Positions 50,982 to 58,378 of a DNA stretch of 58,378 bases are shown here, piece by piece. The stretch spans positions 1 to 58,378 of the forward strand of contig CALGJV010000029.1 of NCBI GenBank assembly GCA_937928595.1, in the 5' to 3' direction. Positions within the stretch are counted from its first letter, which is position 1; every line of letters starts with the position of its first letter. The notes under the pieces were generated by a model. It had not been told where the DNA came from and ran no database searches. It saw only the letters and a list, made by a program, of their open reading frames with translations. A program made the translations under genes and the position numbers. The stretch comes from an uncultured Phycisphaerae bacterium (lineage in GTDB: Bacteria; Planctomycetota; Phycisphaerae; UBA1845; Fen-1342).

Positions 50982-53900
50982 TCACTGGAGCCGCACGACG
51001 CGGTTGCGACCATCCACCGCGTACAGCCGGAGCTGTCCGTCCTCGACGCTGAACGCGACATCGGTCGGGTTCGTCAGCTCCGGCTTGCCCGCGAACGTGC
51101 CGACCGCGCGGTTCAGCGTCACGGTCGCGCTGTTCGCGTCCGGGGAATACGGCAGCACCAGCACCCTCTGCTGTGCCGCGTCGGTCACGGCCAGCCGCAC
51201 GCCGTCCGGTCCCGCAGCCGCCGCCAGCCCGATCTCGACGCCCTCCGGGCCGTCGCCGACGTCCACCGGCTGGCTGCTCACCACTTGCACCGCCGCACCG
51301 TCCAGCGCCAGCAGGTAGATGCGGCTCTGCCGGTCCGCCCGCCGGTCCAGGACGAAGAACTGCCCGCGCGCCGTCGGGTGCCGCGCGACGGCACACGGGT
51401 GGAAACCGTCCTCCCCCGACCACTGCGCAAGGTAGCGCGTGCGGGTGTCCCACACGACGACGCGGCCGTTGCCCGTGTCCGCGATCGCCAGGGCGAACCG
51501 CTCCGTCGCCGCGTCGCCTGCCGCGCCGCCCGGCATCGCGTCGTCCAGCCGCACCACCGCGAGCCCGCGCGGCTTGCGCAGTTCGCGCAGCTCGGCCCGC
51601 TCGCCGGGCGTGCCGCCGCCGAACTCGACGCGAACGTGCAGGCCGTCCAGCTGTCCGGCCCTGAAGAGCGGCCGGTCCACCGTGACGACGACGCCGGCCG
51701 GCGCGCGCAGATCGCCCGCGGGCGGGTCCACCGCCAGAACGCGGGCCCGCCCATCGTCCCCGGCCAGCACCCAGTCCCCCGGATTCACCGCGGCCCGCGC
51801 TTCGCCGTCCGGTCGCAATGTCAGCGTGTACGGCGGAGCGGTCGTGAACGCGGCCACGTCGCAATCGGCCAGCGTCTGCGGCACGGCGTAGTGGGGCTGG
51901 TGGCGGTCGGGCCGGTCGAACTGGATGAGATCGAAGTAGCGGTCAACGCCCCACGGCATGTCGGAACTGAGGAGCGTGGCGTAAAGCCGCCGGGGATGAA
52001 CCTCCGACGGCACGATCTTCGCGGCCGTGTGCCCGAAGCGGAAATGCTTGACGTACTCCTGGAGGGGCGTGGTGCCCTGGCACAGGACGCCGAACGGCTC
52101 AGCACGGCCGCAGTTGAGCGCGAGCACCAGCCGCCCGTCGCCCGCGTCGCTCAGGCCGCAGGCGGCGTCGATCGCGATGCCGTAGACGCAGCGCGGCAGC
52201 GATTCACCCCGCTCGGTCACGCGCGTGACGTAGTAGACCGCGCGGAAACGCCCCTTCATGTACCAGTCCGGGGCGCCCATGTCGTCGGCAAAGGTCGCGA
52301 CCGTCGCGCCGTCGGCCGGGGCCGGCACCTCGCCGAGCGGCTCGAACACGTACGTCGGCTCCCAGCGGCGGTAGATGCGGTAGCGGCCGCCCGGACTCGC
52401 CGGCATGGACAGCGTGATCGTCCGCCCCTGCACGGCCGCGGTGACCTCGAAGTCCGGCGCGGGCGCCCCGGCCTTGTAGAGCGTGCGGAAATCCCACGTC
52501 CACGACGCGCGGTTGCGCAGGGACTCGTGCATGAGCGTGTAGCGGCTGTGGGCGTGCGTGTCCTCGGCCCCCCAGATCATAAAGTCCGAATAGTCGGGCA
52601 GGTCCACGACGAGCACCTGCGCCAGCGCGTCGAGCGCGCGGCCCTTCCACAGCTTGATGTTCAGCGGCTCGAACAGGTCAAAGGCGGCTTCGCCCGCGCC
52701 CGCCGCGCCCGGGAACTGCGGATCCCACAGTCCCTCCGCGTCGGTCGTGCCCCGGCTGTGCACCTGGTTCTCCGGGTGTAGCCACAGCGCCACCGCCGCC
52801 CCAGCGACCGGCTCGCCGTCGCGGTCGAGCACGCGGACGCGGATCCGGTCGGGCAGCATGCGGTGCCACGGCCAGCCGAGCCCGTAGCGGATGCCCTCGA
52901 TATAGTGGTGCAAGTCGCACGTGGCCTCGCCCAGAATCGCATGGCCGGAGCAGTAGCTGTCCAGGCCCCACGCGTACGTATGCATCTGGACGGGCCGACC
53001 GTCGCCCATGCGGATGGCCCCGAGCCCGATCGGGTTGACGAAGTAGTGGTACAGGTCGCCGATGCGGTGCCCGAGGTGCCCGGTCTCGTGCAGCTCGGCC
53101 CCGCCGTCGGCCGGGTCGAAGCGCTCGTAGTCGCCCCACAGCCCCAGCCAGTGCTCGTTCTCGCGCGGCGCCTCGTAGTACGACCAGTCGTCCGCGCGGT
53201 TCAGCGGCCGCAGGCCGTCGCGCCCCTGCGGGTCGTACAACCGGTAGCTGTCGAACACGTAACGCTGCCAGACGTCCTGACCGTCGCTCGTGCGGCTCCG
53301 CTCCCACATGCACGTCACCGCGTCGGCCAGCTTGCGGGCGGAGTACTCCTTCGATTCCGGATCGCCGACGACGACCGGGGCCCGCCATGCGAGGGTGTTG
53401 ATCTTCCGCTCCGGTTTCCCCTCGAGCCCCTCCGGCGTCGGATGCGGCGGCGCGTCCACGTCGTACCGCAGCACCGGGCGAAACAGCAGCGCATTGAGCG
53501 CCAGTTCGTAGCGGTTGTTCCGTACGTTGACGTCCGCGGCGTAGTCCGCCTGCACGATGAGCCAGCGCTCGCCGATCTCGCGGACGTTGATCCGCTTCCA
53601 CGTCCAGCCCGGCGGCTGCACCAGGTCGAACGGCCACGGCAACGCAATCTTCACCACTGCGTACTCGGGCTTGGCCGGGTCGAACGGCGCCAGCGGCCGA
53701 TCGAGCGTGAACGTGAAGTCCGGCCGCTCCGGCGCCAGCAAGTCGGCATTCCGGTCCGGCGTGCTCACCCACGCCCGCACCGTGATCCGCCCGGCCGGAA
53801 TCGTCTCCTTGCCGTTGTTCTTCAGGCTCACCTCGTACGTGACGACCTCGTCCTTCAGCGGCCAGCCGAAGTGGTCGTCCGGCTCCCACGGCCAGTCGCC

Positions 53901-55178
53901 GTCCTGCCACTTCTTCGGCACGCCCAGCCGGTATACGGGCGTGCGGTGAGCGAAGGCGATCTCGACGTCGTCGTGCCCCACGAACGACCAGGGCTTCCAG
54001 AGCATTTCCTTGCGCTGTTCCGCGGACGCGACGATGTAGCCGAAGATGCGTCCGCCCGCCGCCGCGACCACGCTGCCGGTCGGGGCCTGGCGGGCGGCGT
54101 GCATGAGCGTGCGCGCCTCGCCCGGAGCCTGCCCGGTCAGCTTCGCGCCGGCGAACGTCTCATCCGGCCGCACCCACGCGGTGTGGAAGCGCTCCGCCGT
54201 GCGCGGCGCCGTGCCGAGGGTGAACGTGCCGGGCGCCGCGGCCCGCCCGCCGCGGGCCCAGTACGCGAACCCGTCCTTCAGGAAGTCGCAGCCGACCAGC
54301 CAATCCGCCTCCGCCAGCGGCTCGATCAGCTTATGCTCAGCCAGTACCTTCGGCCGGAACACGGCGAAGCTCGTGCCGCCGGTCGTGCGCCCCGTGGGCG
54401 AGCGGCGGCCGGTGTCCTCGAGACCGAAGTAGACCACCCGGTCGCGCAGCGCGAGCGCGACGACATCCAGGTCCTTCTCCGGGCCGCCCTCGTGACCCCA
54501 GAAGTCCGCCACCATCATCCCCAGCGGCGTGTCTCCCGCCTTGAGCACGTCCTTGAGCGACACGAGCACCTTGATCGGCCACTCGCCGCTGCCAATTTGC
54601 GGCGGCGCTTCGTAAACGTGCAGGGCGTAGTTGGGCGGCGTGCGGCTGTCGGCCGTCAGCACCACGAGCTGGTCGCGCTTGAACCCGAGCACGTTCCCGC
54701 CCGCCAGCGCGACGATCCGGTTGCCGCCGACCAGCAGCGACAGCGGCGGCATCCAGCGGTCGCCGTGCTTGCGCTGCGGGTCATCGTCCGGCAGCGGTGT
54801 CGACGTCCACTCGCCCAGCGCCTTCCACGGGCGCGTCCCGAACACCTCCGGCGGATCCAGCACCCGCAGCGTCAGCGCGCCGTCGGCGCCCTGGAACGCC
54901 CCGACCACGTGCTCCTTGCCGCCCATCGGCTCGGGCCAGAAGTTGCCGATCGCCAAGCCGTCGGGCAGCAGCTCGGCGTACTGGCTCGACGCGTCCCGCC
55001 ACCGCAGCAGCCACGCCCCATCCTTGACGCGCAGCGGTGGCTCGTAGACCGACAGCACGCGGCCGCCCGGACCTTCCTCCACCGTGACGAGATAACCGAA
55101 ACCGAAGCCGAAGTGCTGCGGGCCGGCCGCGGCGGCCGCGACCAGCGCCAGCGTGAGAAACAGCGCACAGATTCGCAC
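50982..55178 (-). CDS. Very large exported protein with HETGH motif and C-terminal NHL-like region
   Basis: The 1,398-residue protein has a signal peptide (VRICALFLTLALVAAAAAG). It is followed by a beta-rich N-terminal half and a central region with ELHETGHLGHRIGDLYHYF near residue 695, a HExxH-like zinc-site pattern. Next comes an Ig-like/carboxypeptidase-regulatory-type segment (VLDRDGEPVAGAAVALWL), a fibronectin-like segment near residues 940-970, and a C-terminal stretch with NHL/beta-propeller repeats (ALAIADTGNGRVVVWDT). I do not recognise the whole protein as a named family. GTG 55,178 follows AAGGAG and gives the signal peptide. Confidence 0.75.
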   Translation of the reverse strand: MRICALFLTLALVAAAAAGPQHFGFGFGYLVTVEEGPGGRVLSVYEPPLRVKDGAWLLRWRDASSQYAELLPDGLAIGNFWPEPMGGKEHVVGAFQGADGALTLRVLDPPEVFGTRPWKALGEWTSTPLPDDDPQRKHGDRWMPPLSLLVGGNRIVALAGGNVLGFKRDQLVVLTADSRTPPNYALHVYEAPPQIGSGEWPIKVLVSLKDVLKAGDTPLGMMVADFWGHEGGPEKDLDVVALALRDRVVYFGLEDTGRRSPTGRTTGGTSFAVFRPKVLAEHKLIEPLAEADWLVGCDFLKDGFAYWARGGRAAAPGTFTLGTAPRTAERFHTAWVRPDETFAGAKLTGQAPGEARTLMHAARQAPTGSVVAAAGGRIFGYIVASAEQRKEMLWKPWSFVGHDDVEIAFAHRTPVYRLGVPKKWQDGDWPWEPDDHFGWPLKDEVVTYEVSLKNNGKETIPAGRITVRAWVSTPDRNADLLAPERPDFTFTLDRPLAPFDPAKPEYAVVKIALPWPFDLVQPPGWTWKRINVREIGERWLIVQADYAADVNVRNNRYELALNALLFRPVLRYDVDAPPHPTPEGLEGKPERKINTLAWRAPVVVGDPESKEYSARKLADAVTCMWERSRTSDGQDVWQRYVFDSYRLYDPQGRDGLRPLNRADDWSYYEAPRENEHWLGLWGDYERFDPADGGAELHETGHLGHRIGDLYHYFVNPIGLGAIRMGDGRPVQMHTYAWGLDSYCSGHAILGEATCDLHHYIEGIRYGLGWPWHRMLPDRIRVRVLDRDGEPVAGAAVALWLHPENQVHSRGTTDAEGLWDPQFPGAAGAGEAAFDLFEPLNIKLWKGRALDALAQVLVVDLPDYSDFMIWGAEDTHAHSRYTLMHESLRNRASWTWDFRTLYKAGAPAPDFEVTAAVQGRTITLSMPASPGGRYRIYRRWEPTYVFEPLGEVPAPADGATVATFADDMGAPDWYMKGRFRAVYYVTRVTERGESLPRCVYGIAIDAACGLSDAGDGRLVLALNCGRAEPFGVLCQGTTPLQEYVKHFRFGHTAAKIVPSEVHPRRLYATLLSSDMPWGVDRYFDLIQFDRPDRHQPHYAVPQTLADCDVAAFTTAPPYTLTLRPDGEARAAVNPGDWVLAGDDGRARVLAVDPPAGDLRAPAGVVVTVDRPLFRAGQLDGLHVRVEFGGGTPGERAELRELRKPRGLAVVRLDDAMPGGAAGDAATERFALAIADTGNGRVVVWDTRTRYLAQWSGEDGFHPCAVARHPTARGQFFVLDRRADRQSRIYLLALDGAAVQVVSSQPVDVGDGPEGVEIGLAAAAGPDGVRLAVTDAAQQRVLVLPYSPDANSATVTLNRAVGTFAGKPELTNPTDVAFSVEDGQLRLYAVDGRNRVVRLQ

Positions 55179-55541
55179 GGGGAGGCTCCTTGCCGCCCGC
55201 GTCGGCCGCAGCGCCCGCTGCCCGCGGCGACGCACGGCGCGGCCGGGCCGGGTCCGGAACGCGGCATTCTACTGACCCTCGGGCCCGTGCACACGCTGCC
55301 GACAGAACCCGGCGCGGCGCGACGAAACCGAGCACACGCCGGCGGGCCCGGGCACCACCCGGCGAGCGAGCCGGTCAGATGACCGCGGGGCGGCCGACAC
55401 GCCACCCACCGAGCCCGGAGCCGAGCGGCCGACACGCGCCGGACGGTCGGCACGACCGCGAACCGGGCCTTGACGCTCCCCGACGAAAGCCGTAGCGTAA
55501 AGGGTCTGCCCGGTGGCGTAGAGTAGCCCCCGGCAGCGGCC
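55179..55541. other. Intergenic region upstream of the tRNA pair
   Basis: 363 bases with no gene supported. It holds the start region of the large exported protein (minus strand) and the tRNA promoter at 55,470-55,498. Confidence 0.55.
55470..55498 (+). promoter_or_regulatory. Promoter of the tRNA-Phe/tRNA-Ala pair
   Basis: TTGACG (55,470-55,475) and TAGCGT (55,493-55,498) are 17 bp apart. Start expected near 55,505, about 37 bases before tRNA-Phe. Confidence 0.55.
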
Positions 55542-55614
55542 GGTCAGGTAGCTCAGTTGGTAGAGCAAGGGACTGAAAATCCCTGTGTCGGCGGTTCAAG
55601 TCCGCCCCTGACCA
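55542..55614 (+). tRNA. tRNA-Phe (GAA)
   Basis: A 73-base cloverleaf: 7-bp acceptor stem GGTCAGG/CCTGACC, D-loop AGCTCAGTTGGTAGAGC, anticodon loop CTGAAAA giving GAA, and T-arm GGTTCAAGTCC. The 3' CCA is not encoded. It lies 23 bases before tRNA-Ala and is probably co-transcribed. Confidence 0.95.
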
Positions 55615-55637
55615 CTCGCGAAGACACTTGACAACTT

Positions 55638-55710
<73 letters not shown>

Positions 55711-55730
55711 TTGATCGTAACTAACGCCGA

Positions 55731-55747
55731 CTCCGCGAGTTGCGGAG
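55731..55747 (+). terminator. Short hairpin after the tRNAs
   Basis: CTCCGC and GCGGAG form a 6-bp stem with a 5-base loop 20 bases after tRNA-Ala, followed by a second small GC hairpin (CCGCC-TGCG-GGCGG). May end tRNA transcription; no U-tract. Confidence 0.35.
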
Positions 55748-55788
55748 ACCCGCCTGCGGGCGGAGCGGCCGTAATCCGAGGCCCAAAA

Positions 55789-55806
55789 GCGAGTAGTACT
55801 ACTCGC
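55789..55806. promoter_or_regulatory. Perfect 18-bp palindrome before the integrase
   Basis: GCGAGTAGTACTACTCGC is its own reverse complement and lies 20 bases before the integrase ATG, next to its ribosome site (AGGAG). It is a candidate operator or recombinase arm/core site controlling integrase expression. Confidence 0.55.
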
Positions 55807-55826
55807 GCCAGCCAGGAGCACGGCCG

Positions 55827-57110
55827 ATGCCCCTCAACAAACCACCCCGCGTCCCCAAGCTCCGCACCCACAAAGCCACCGGCCAGGGCTACGTCGTGCT
55901 CAACGGCCAGGCGGTCTACCTCGGCCGCGCCGGCCTGTCCGAGACCGAACGGCGCTACCACCAGGTGATCGCCGAGTGGCTCGCCGCCGGCCAACAGCCG
56001 AAGGTCCAGCCCGCTGACATTACCGTCAAGGAACTGCTCGCGCGCTACTGGGTCCACGCGCGCGGCTACTACCGCGACGCCGGCGGCAGGCCGACCACGC
56101 AGCTCCATGTGCTGCGCAGCGCGCTCAAACCGCTCCGGGAGCTCTATGGCGAAAGCCGCGCGGCGGAGTTCGGGCCGCTGGCATTGAAGGCGGTGCGACA
56201 GCGCATGATCGATCTCGGCTGGAGCCGCACGACGGTCAACCAGAGCATCAGCCGAATCAAGCAGGTCTTCCGCTGGGCCGTGGAGAACGAGCTGCTACCC
56301 GGCGGCGTCTACCACGCGGTCCAAGCCGTGTCGGGCCTGCGGCGCGGCCGCTGTGCGGCGCGCGAGCCGGAGCCGGTCGGCCCGGTGCCGGCGGCGATGA
56401 TCGACGCGATCAAGCCGTTCGTGCCGAAGCCGGTGTGGGCGATGATCCAGCTCCAGCTGCTGACGGCCGCGCGGGCCGGCGAGATCGTCGCGATGCGGCC
56501 GTGCGACATCGACATGAGCGGCCGCGTGTGGACGTACCAGCCCGCGGAGCACAAGACCGCCCACCACGGGCACGCGCGGACCATCTACATCGGGCCGCGG
56601 GCCCAGGAGGTGCTGCGGCCGTTTCTGAAGCGGCCCGTCGGGGCGCACTTGTTCAGCCCGGCGGAGGCGATGGCGGAACGCCGCGAGGCGCGTCACAAGC
56701 AGCGCAAGACGCCTCTCAGTTGCGGGAACCGGCCCGGCTCGAACCAGGTCGAGCAGCCCACGTGGCGGCCAGGCGACGCATACACTGTGGCCGCGTATCG
56801 CCGCGCGATCGCCTACGCCTGTGACCGGGCGTTCCCGCCGCCGAAGCCCCTGACGCGCCAGCCGAAGGAGTCGCTCGCCGCGTGGGGAGCGCGCCTTACG
56901 GCGGCGCAGAGGGTGGAACTGGCGGCATGGCGGCGCGAGCACCGCTGGCATCCGCACCAGTTGCGACACAACGCGGCGACGGAGCTCCGGAGGGAGTTCG
57001 GCGTGGAAACCGCCCGTGTGATCCTCGGACACCGCTCGGCGGCGGTCACCGAGGTCTACGCGGAACTCGACCGGGCCAAGGCCGTCGAGGCGGCGCTGCA
57101 GGCGGGATAG
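55827..57110 (+). CDS. int: Tyrosine recombinase / integrase
   Basis: The 427-residue integrase has a core-binding SAM-like domain (about 65-160, ITVKELLARYWVHARGYYRD ... NQSISRIKQVFRWAVENELL) and a catalytic domain with Arg216 (LLTAARAGEI), Lys243, His377-x-x-Arg380 (HPHQLRHNAATELR), His402 (ILGHRSA) and Tyr411. All catalytic residues are present. An insertion of ~75 residues rich in charged residues sits between the lysine and the HxxR box. Its place just downstream of tRNA-Ala, followed by DUF1580 and a RecE-like gene, marks the left end of an integrated element. Confidence 0.93.
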   Translation: MPLNKPPRVPKLRTHKATGQGYVVLNGQAVYLGRAGLSETERRYHQVIAEWLAAGQQPKVQPADITVKELLARYWVHARGYYRDAGGRPTTQLHVLRSALKPLRELYGESRAAEFGPLALKAVRQRMIDLGWSRTTVNQSISRIKQVFRWAVENELLPGGVYHAVQAVSGLRRGRCAAREPEPVGPVPAAMIDAIKPFVPKPVWAMIQLQLLTAARAGEIVAMRPCDIDMSGRVWTYQPAEHKTAHHGHARTIYIGPRAQEVLRPFLKRPVGAHLFSPAEAMAERREARHKQRKTPLSCGNRPGSNQVEQPTWRPGDAYTVAAYRRAIAYACDRAFPPPKPLTRQPKESLAAWGARLTAAQRVELAAWRREHRWHPHQLRHNAATELRREFGVETARVILGHRSAAVTEVYAELDRAKAVEAALQAG

Positions 57111-57190
57111 CGGCGGGCACGACAGTGCGGGGGTTCGGTGCCGCGTAAGCGGGGGCCGGACCCCCTTCCTTCTCACTGCGCCGGTCTGCG

Positions 57191-57229
57191 CGCACCTTAA
57201 TCGACCCTTGCACGCACCTTAACCGACCC
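57191..57229 (+). repeat. Tandem direct repeats between int and the DUF1580 gene
   Basis: CGCACCTTAATCGACCC (57,191-57,207) and CGCACCTTAACCGACCC (57,213-57,229) differ by one base and start 22 bp apart, two helical turns. Possible accessory-protein or regulator sites of the mobile element. Confidence 0.5.
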
Positions 57230-57284
57230 CAAGCTTCCTCGCTAAACGCGATAGTCGCTCTCGAACGCTCGGGAGTGACATCGC

Positions 57285-57620
57285 ATGGCGATCAACATCG
57301 AAAACGAAACGATTGTCAGCCTCACGGAGGCGACCAAGACGCTGCCGCGGGTCAACGGCAAGCGCCCGGCGATCTCCACGCTGTGGCGCTGGTGCCGCAA
57401 GGGGCTCCGCGGCGTGCGGCTCGAGTACATACGCGTCGGTCGCAACATCGCCACGAGCCGCGAGGCGCTGAGCCGCTTCTTCGCGGCCCTGGCCGACGCC
57501 GACGCGCCGCCGGCTCAGTCCCCTCCACCTGTAACGCGACCGGAACGTCCCGCCGCGCCGGCGGCGCGCCAGCGGGCGCTCGCTGAGGCCGACCGCATCC
57601 TCGAGGAGGCCGGGATATGA
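57285..57620 (+). CDS. DUF1580 family protein (excisionase-like)
   Basis: The 111-residue protein carries the DUF1580 pattern of planctomycete genomes: ETIVSLTEATKTLPRVNGKR, PAISTLWRWCRKGLRGVRLE and a helix-turn-helix-like SREALSRFFAAL. Its small size, basic helix-turn-helix core and position next to int suggest a recombination-directionality or regulatory role. The tail is Pro/Ala-rich. The stop overlaps the ATG of the next gene. Confidence 0.85.
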   Translation: MAINIENETIVSLTEATKTLPRVNGKRPAISTLWRWCRKGLRGVRLEYIRVGRNIATSREALSRFFAALADADAPPAQSPPPVTRPERPAAPAARQRALAEADRILEEAGI

Positions 57621-58378
57621 ACGCGCCTCCGCTCGTCTCGCTCGGTCAAGGCGACTACCGCCGCGACTACTGCCCGCAGGATGGCGCCATGCGAACCGCA
57701 GCCGACCTGCCTGCCGGCCAGGCAGGGACGTCGGCGAAGCTCGACCTGCGTTTTCTCGTCCGCGAGCCGGCGGAGGTGTACCACGCCAAGGCCGGGGACT
57801 TCCTGACGGCGCACACGCTGAACGACTTCCGCCGCTGCCCGCTGCTGTACCGCAAGAAGGAGCTGGGCCTCGTCCCTGAGCGGGACACGACGGCCTACCT
57901 GATCGGACGGGCGGCGCACGCGCTGATCCTGGAGGGGCGCGACCGGTACCAGCGCGAGTTCGCCGTCGGCGGGCCGATCAACCCGCGGACGGGGCAGCCG
58001 TTCGGCTCGAACACGAAGGCGTTCGCGGAGTGGGCCGAGCGGCAGAGCAAGCCCGTGCTCAGCGACGCCCACGCCGCGCTGGTCGAGCAGATGGCCGCGG
58101 CGGTCAAGCAACACGCGCTGGCGCGCGAGCTGCTAGCGGAGGGCGTCGCCGAAGGTGTCGTGCGCTGCACGTACGCGCAGTTCCAGTGCCAGGCGCGGAT
58201 CGACTGGATCAACCCGGATAGCGACCTCGGCATCGTCGACCTGAAGACCACGGACGAGCTGGACTCGTTCGAATTCGCGCTCCGCACCATGGGGTACGTC
58301 CATCAGGTCGCGTTCTACCGAGCGCTCGTCGCCATCGCCGGCGGCCACATCCTCCCCGTGCACATTGTGGCCGTCGAG
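57617..58378 (+). CDS. RecE/DUF3799-like PD-(D/E)XK nuclease (partial, cut by window end)
   Basis: 254 codons are open to the end of the window with no stop. The product resembles the nuclease domain of phage RecE/DUF3799 proteins: AHTLNDFRRCPLLYRKKELG, GRAAHALILEG, an acidic Asp in QARIDWINPD, the core GIVDLKTT and a following YVHQVAFYRAL motif. RecE-type 5'-3' exonucleases make single strands for annealing-based recombination of phages and integrative elements. The ATG overlaps the previous stop (ATGA). A single-strand annealing partner would be expected just beyond the window. Confidence 0.85.
   Translation, partial: MNAPPLVSLGQGDYRRDYCPQDGAMRTAADLPAGQAGTSAKLDLRFLVREPAEVYHAKAGDFLTAHTLNDFRRCPLLYRKKELGLVPERDTTAYLIGRAAHALILEGRDRYQREFAVGGPINPRTGQPFGSNTKAFAEWAERQSKPVLSDAHAALVEQMAAAVKQHALARELLAEGVAEGVVRCTYAQFQCQARIDWINPDSDLGIVDLKTTDELDSFEFALRTMGYVHQVAFYRALVAIAGGHILPVHIVAVE

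Overview
The window is a metagenome-style contig made of two unlike parts. Bases 1 to about 6,200 carry a gammaproteobacterial flagellar export operon (fliL-M-N-O-P-Q-R-flhB and the 5' part of flhA). It has mixed third-position codon use, a near-consensus sigma-54 promoter, a U-tailed terminator and a REP-like element. From about 6,260 onward the DNA is very GC-rich with almost only G/C third positions, and the content points to a planctomycete: PEP-CTERM and dockerin-tagged exported proteins, a Planctomycetes/Verrucomicrobia-type bacterial microcompartment (BMC), a DUF1580 protein and characteristic GC-rich intergenic hairpins. The two parts meet in frame inside the most conserved stretch of flhA. 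I read this as an assembly chimera, so flhA should not be used as a natural gene.

Layout: 7.8-11.2 kb holds the planctomycete flagellar continuation (flhF, flhG, a small membrane protein, sigma-28, a small unknown). Then come ruvB and a fused glutamate formimidoyltransferase/cyclodeaminase (both minus strand), a PEP-CTERM protein, an exonuclease III, a TPR lipoprotein and an esterase-like lipoprotein. 20.3-27.1 kb is a light/DNA-repair unit: a CarH/LitR-like MerR regulator facing folE, a DUF378 membrane protein, two SDR-type proteins and a class I photolyase. Both divergent promoters carry the same 14-bp operator-like word just after the -10 box. 27.2-30.3 kb is a three-gene sugar ABC importer without its ATPase. 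30.3-35.2 kb has two exported proteins sharing a domain and a clan-A-like glycoside hydrolase.

35.3-45.5 kb is the BMC locus: a divergent DeoR regulator, then PduL, BMC-H, BMC-H, acetate-kinase-like protein, BMC-H, BMC-P, CoA-acylating aldehyde dehydrogenase, BMC-P, an RpiB-like protein, BMC-P, a TIM-barrel aldolase-like protein, a PduS-like Fe-S flavoprotein and a PduT-like BMC-T with the cluster-binding Cys38. The expected logic is aldehyde to acyl-CoA to acyl-phosphate to acid plus ATP inside a shell. Unlike the characterised fucose/rhamnose compartment of Planctopirus limnophila as I recall it, this stretch shows no class II aldolase and no alcohol dehydrogenase. It has instead an unassigned aldolase-like protein and an electron-conduit pair with no B12 enzyme nearby. 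The acyl kinase also has several changed active-site residues. This is the best candidate for an undescribed system.

45.5-55.2 kb carries a GxGYxYP-type protein, a UroD-fold protein, a PKD/dockerin exported hydrolase and a 1,398-residue exported protein with an HETGH motif and a C-terminal propeller-like region. The end of the window is a tRNA-Phe/tRNA-Ala pair followed by an integrative element: tyrosine integrase, DUF1580 protein and a RecE-like nuclease cut by the window edge.
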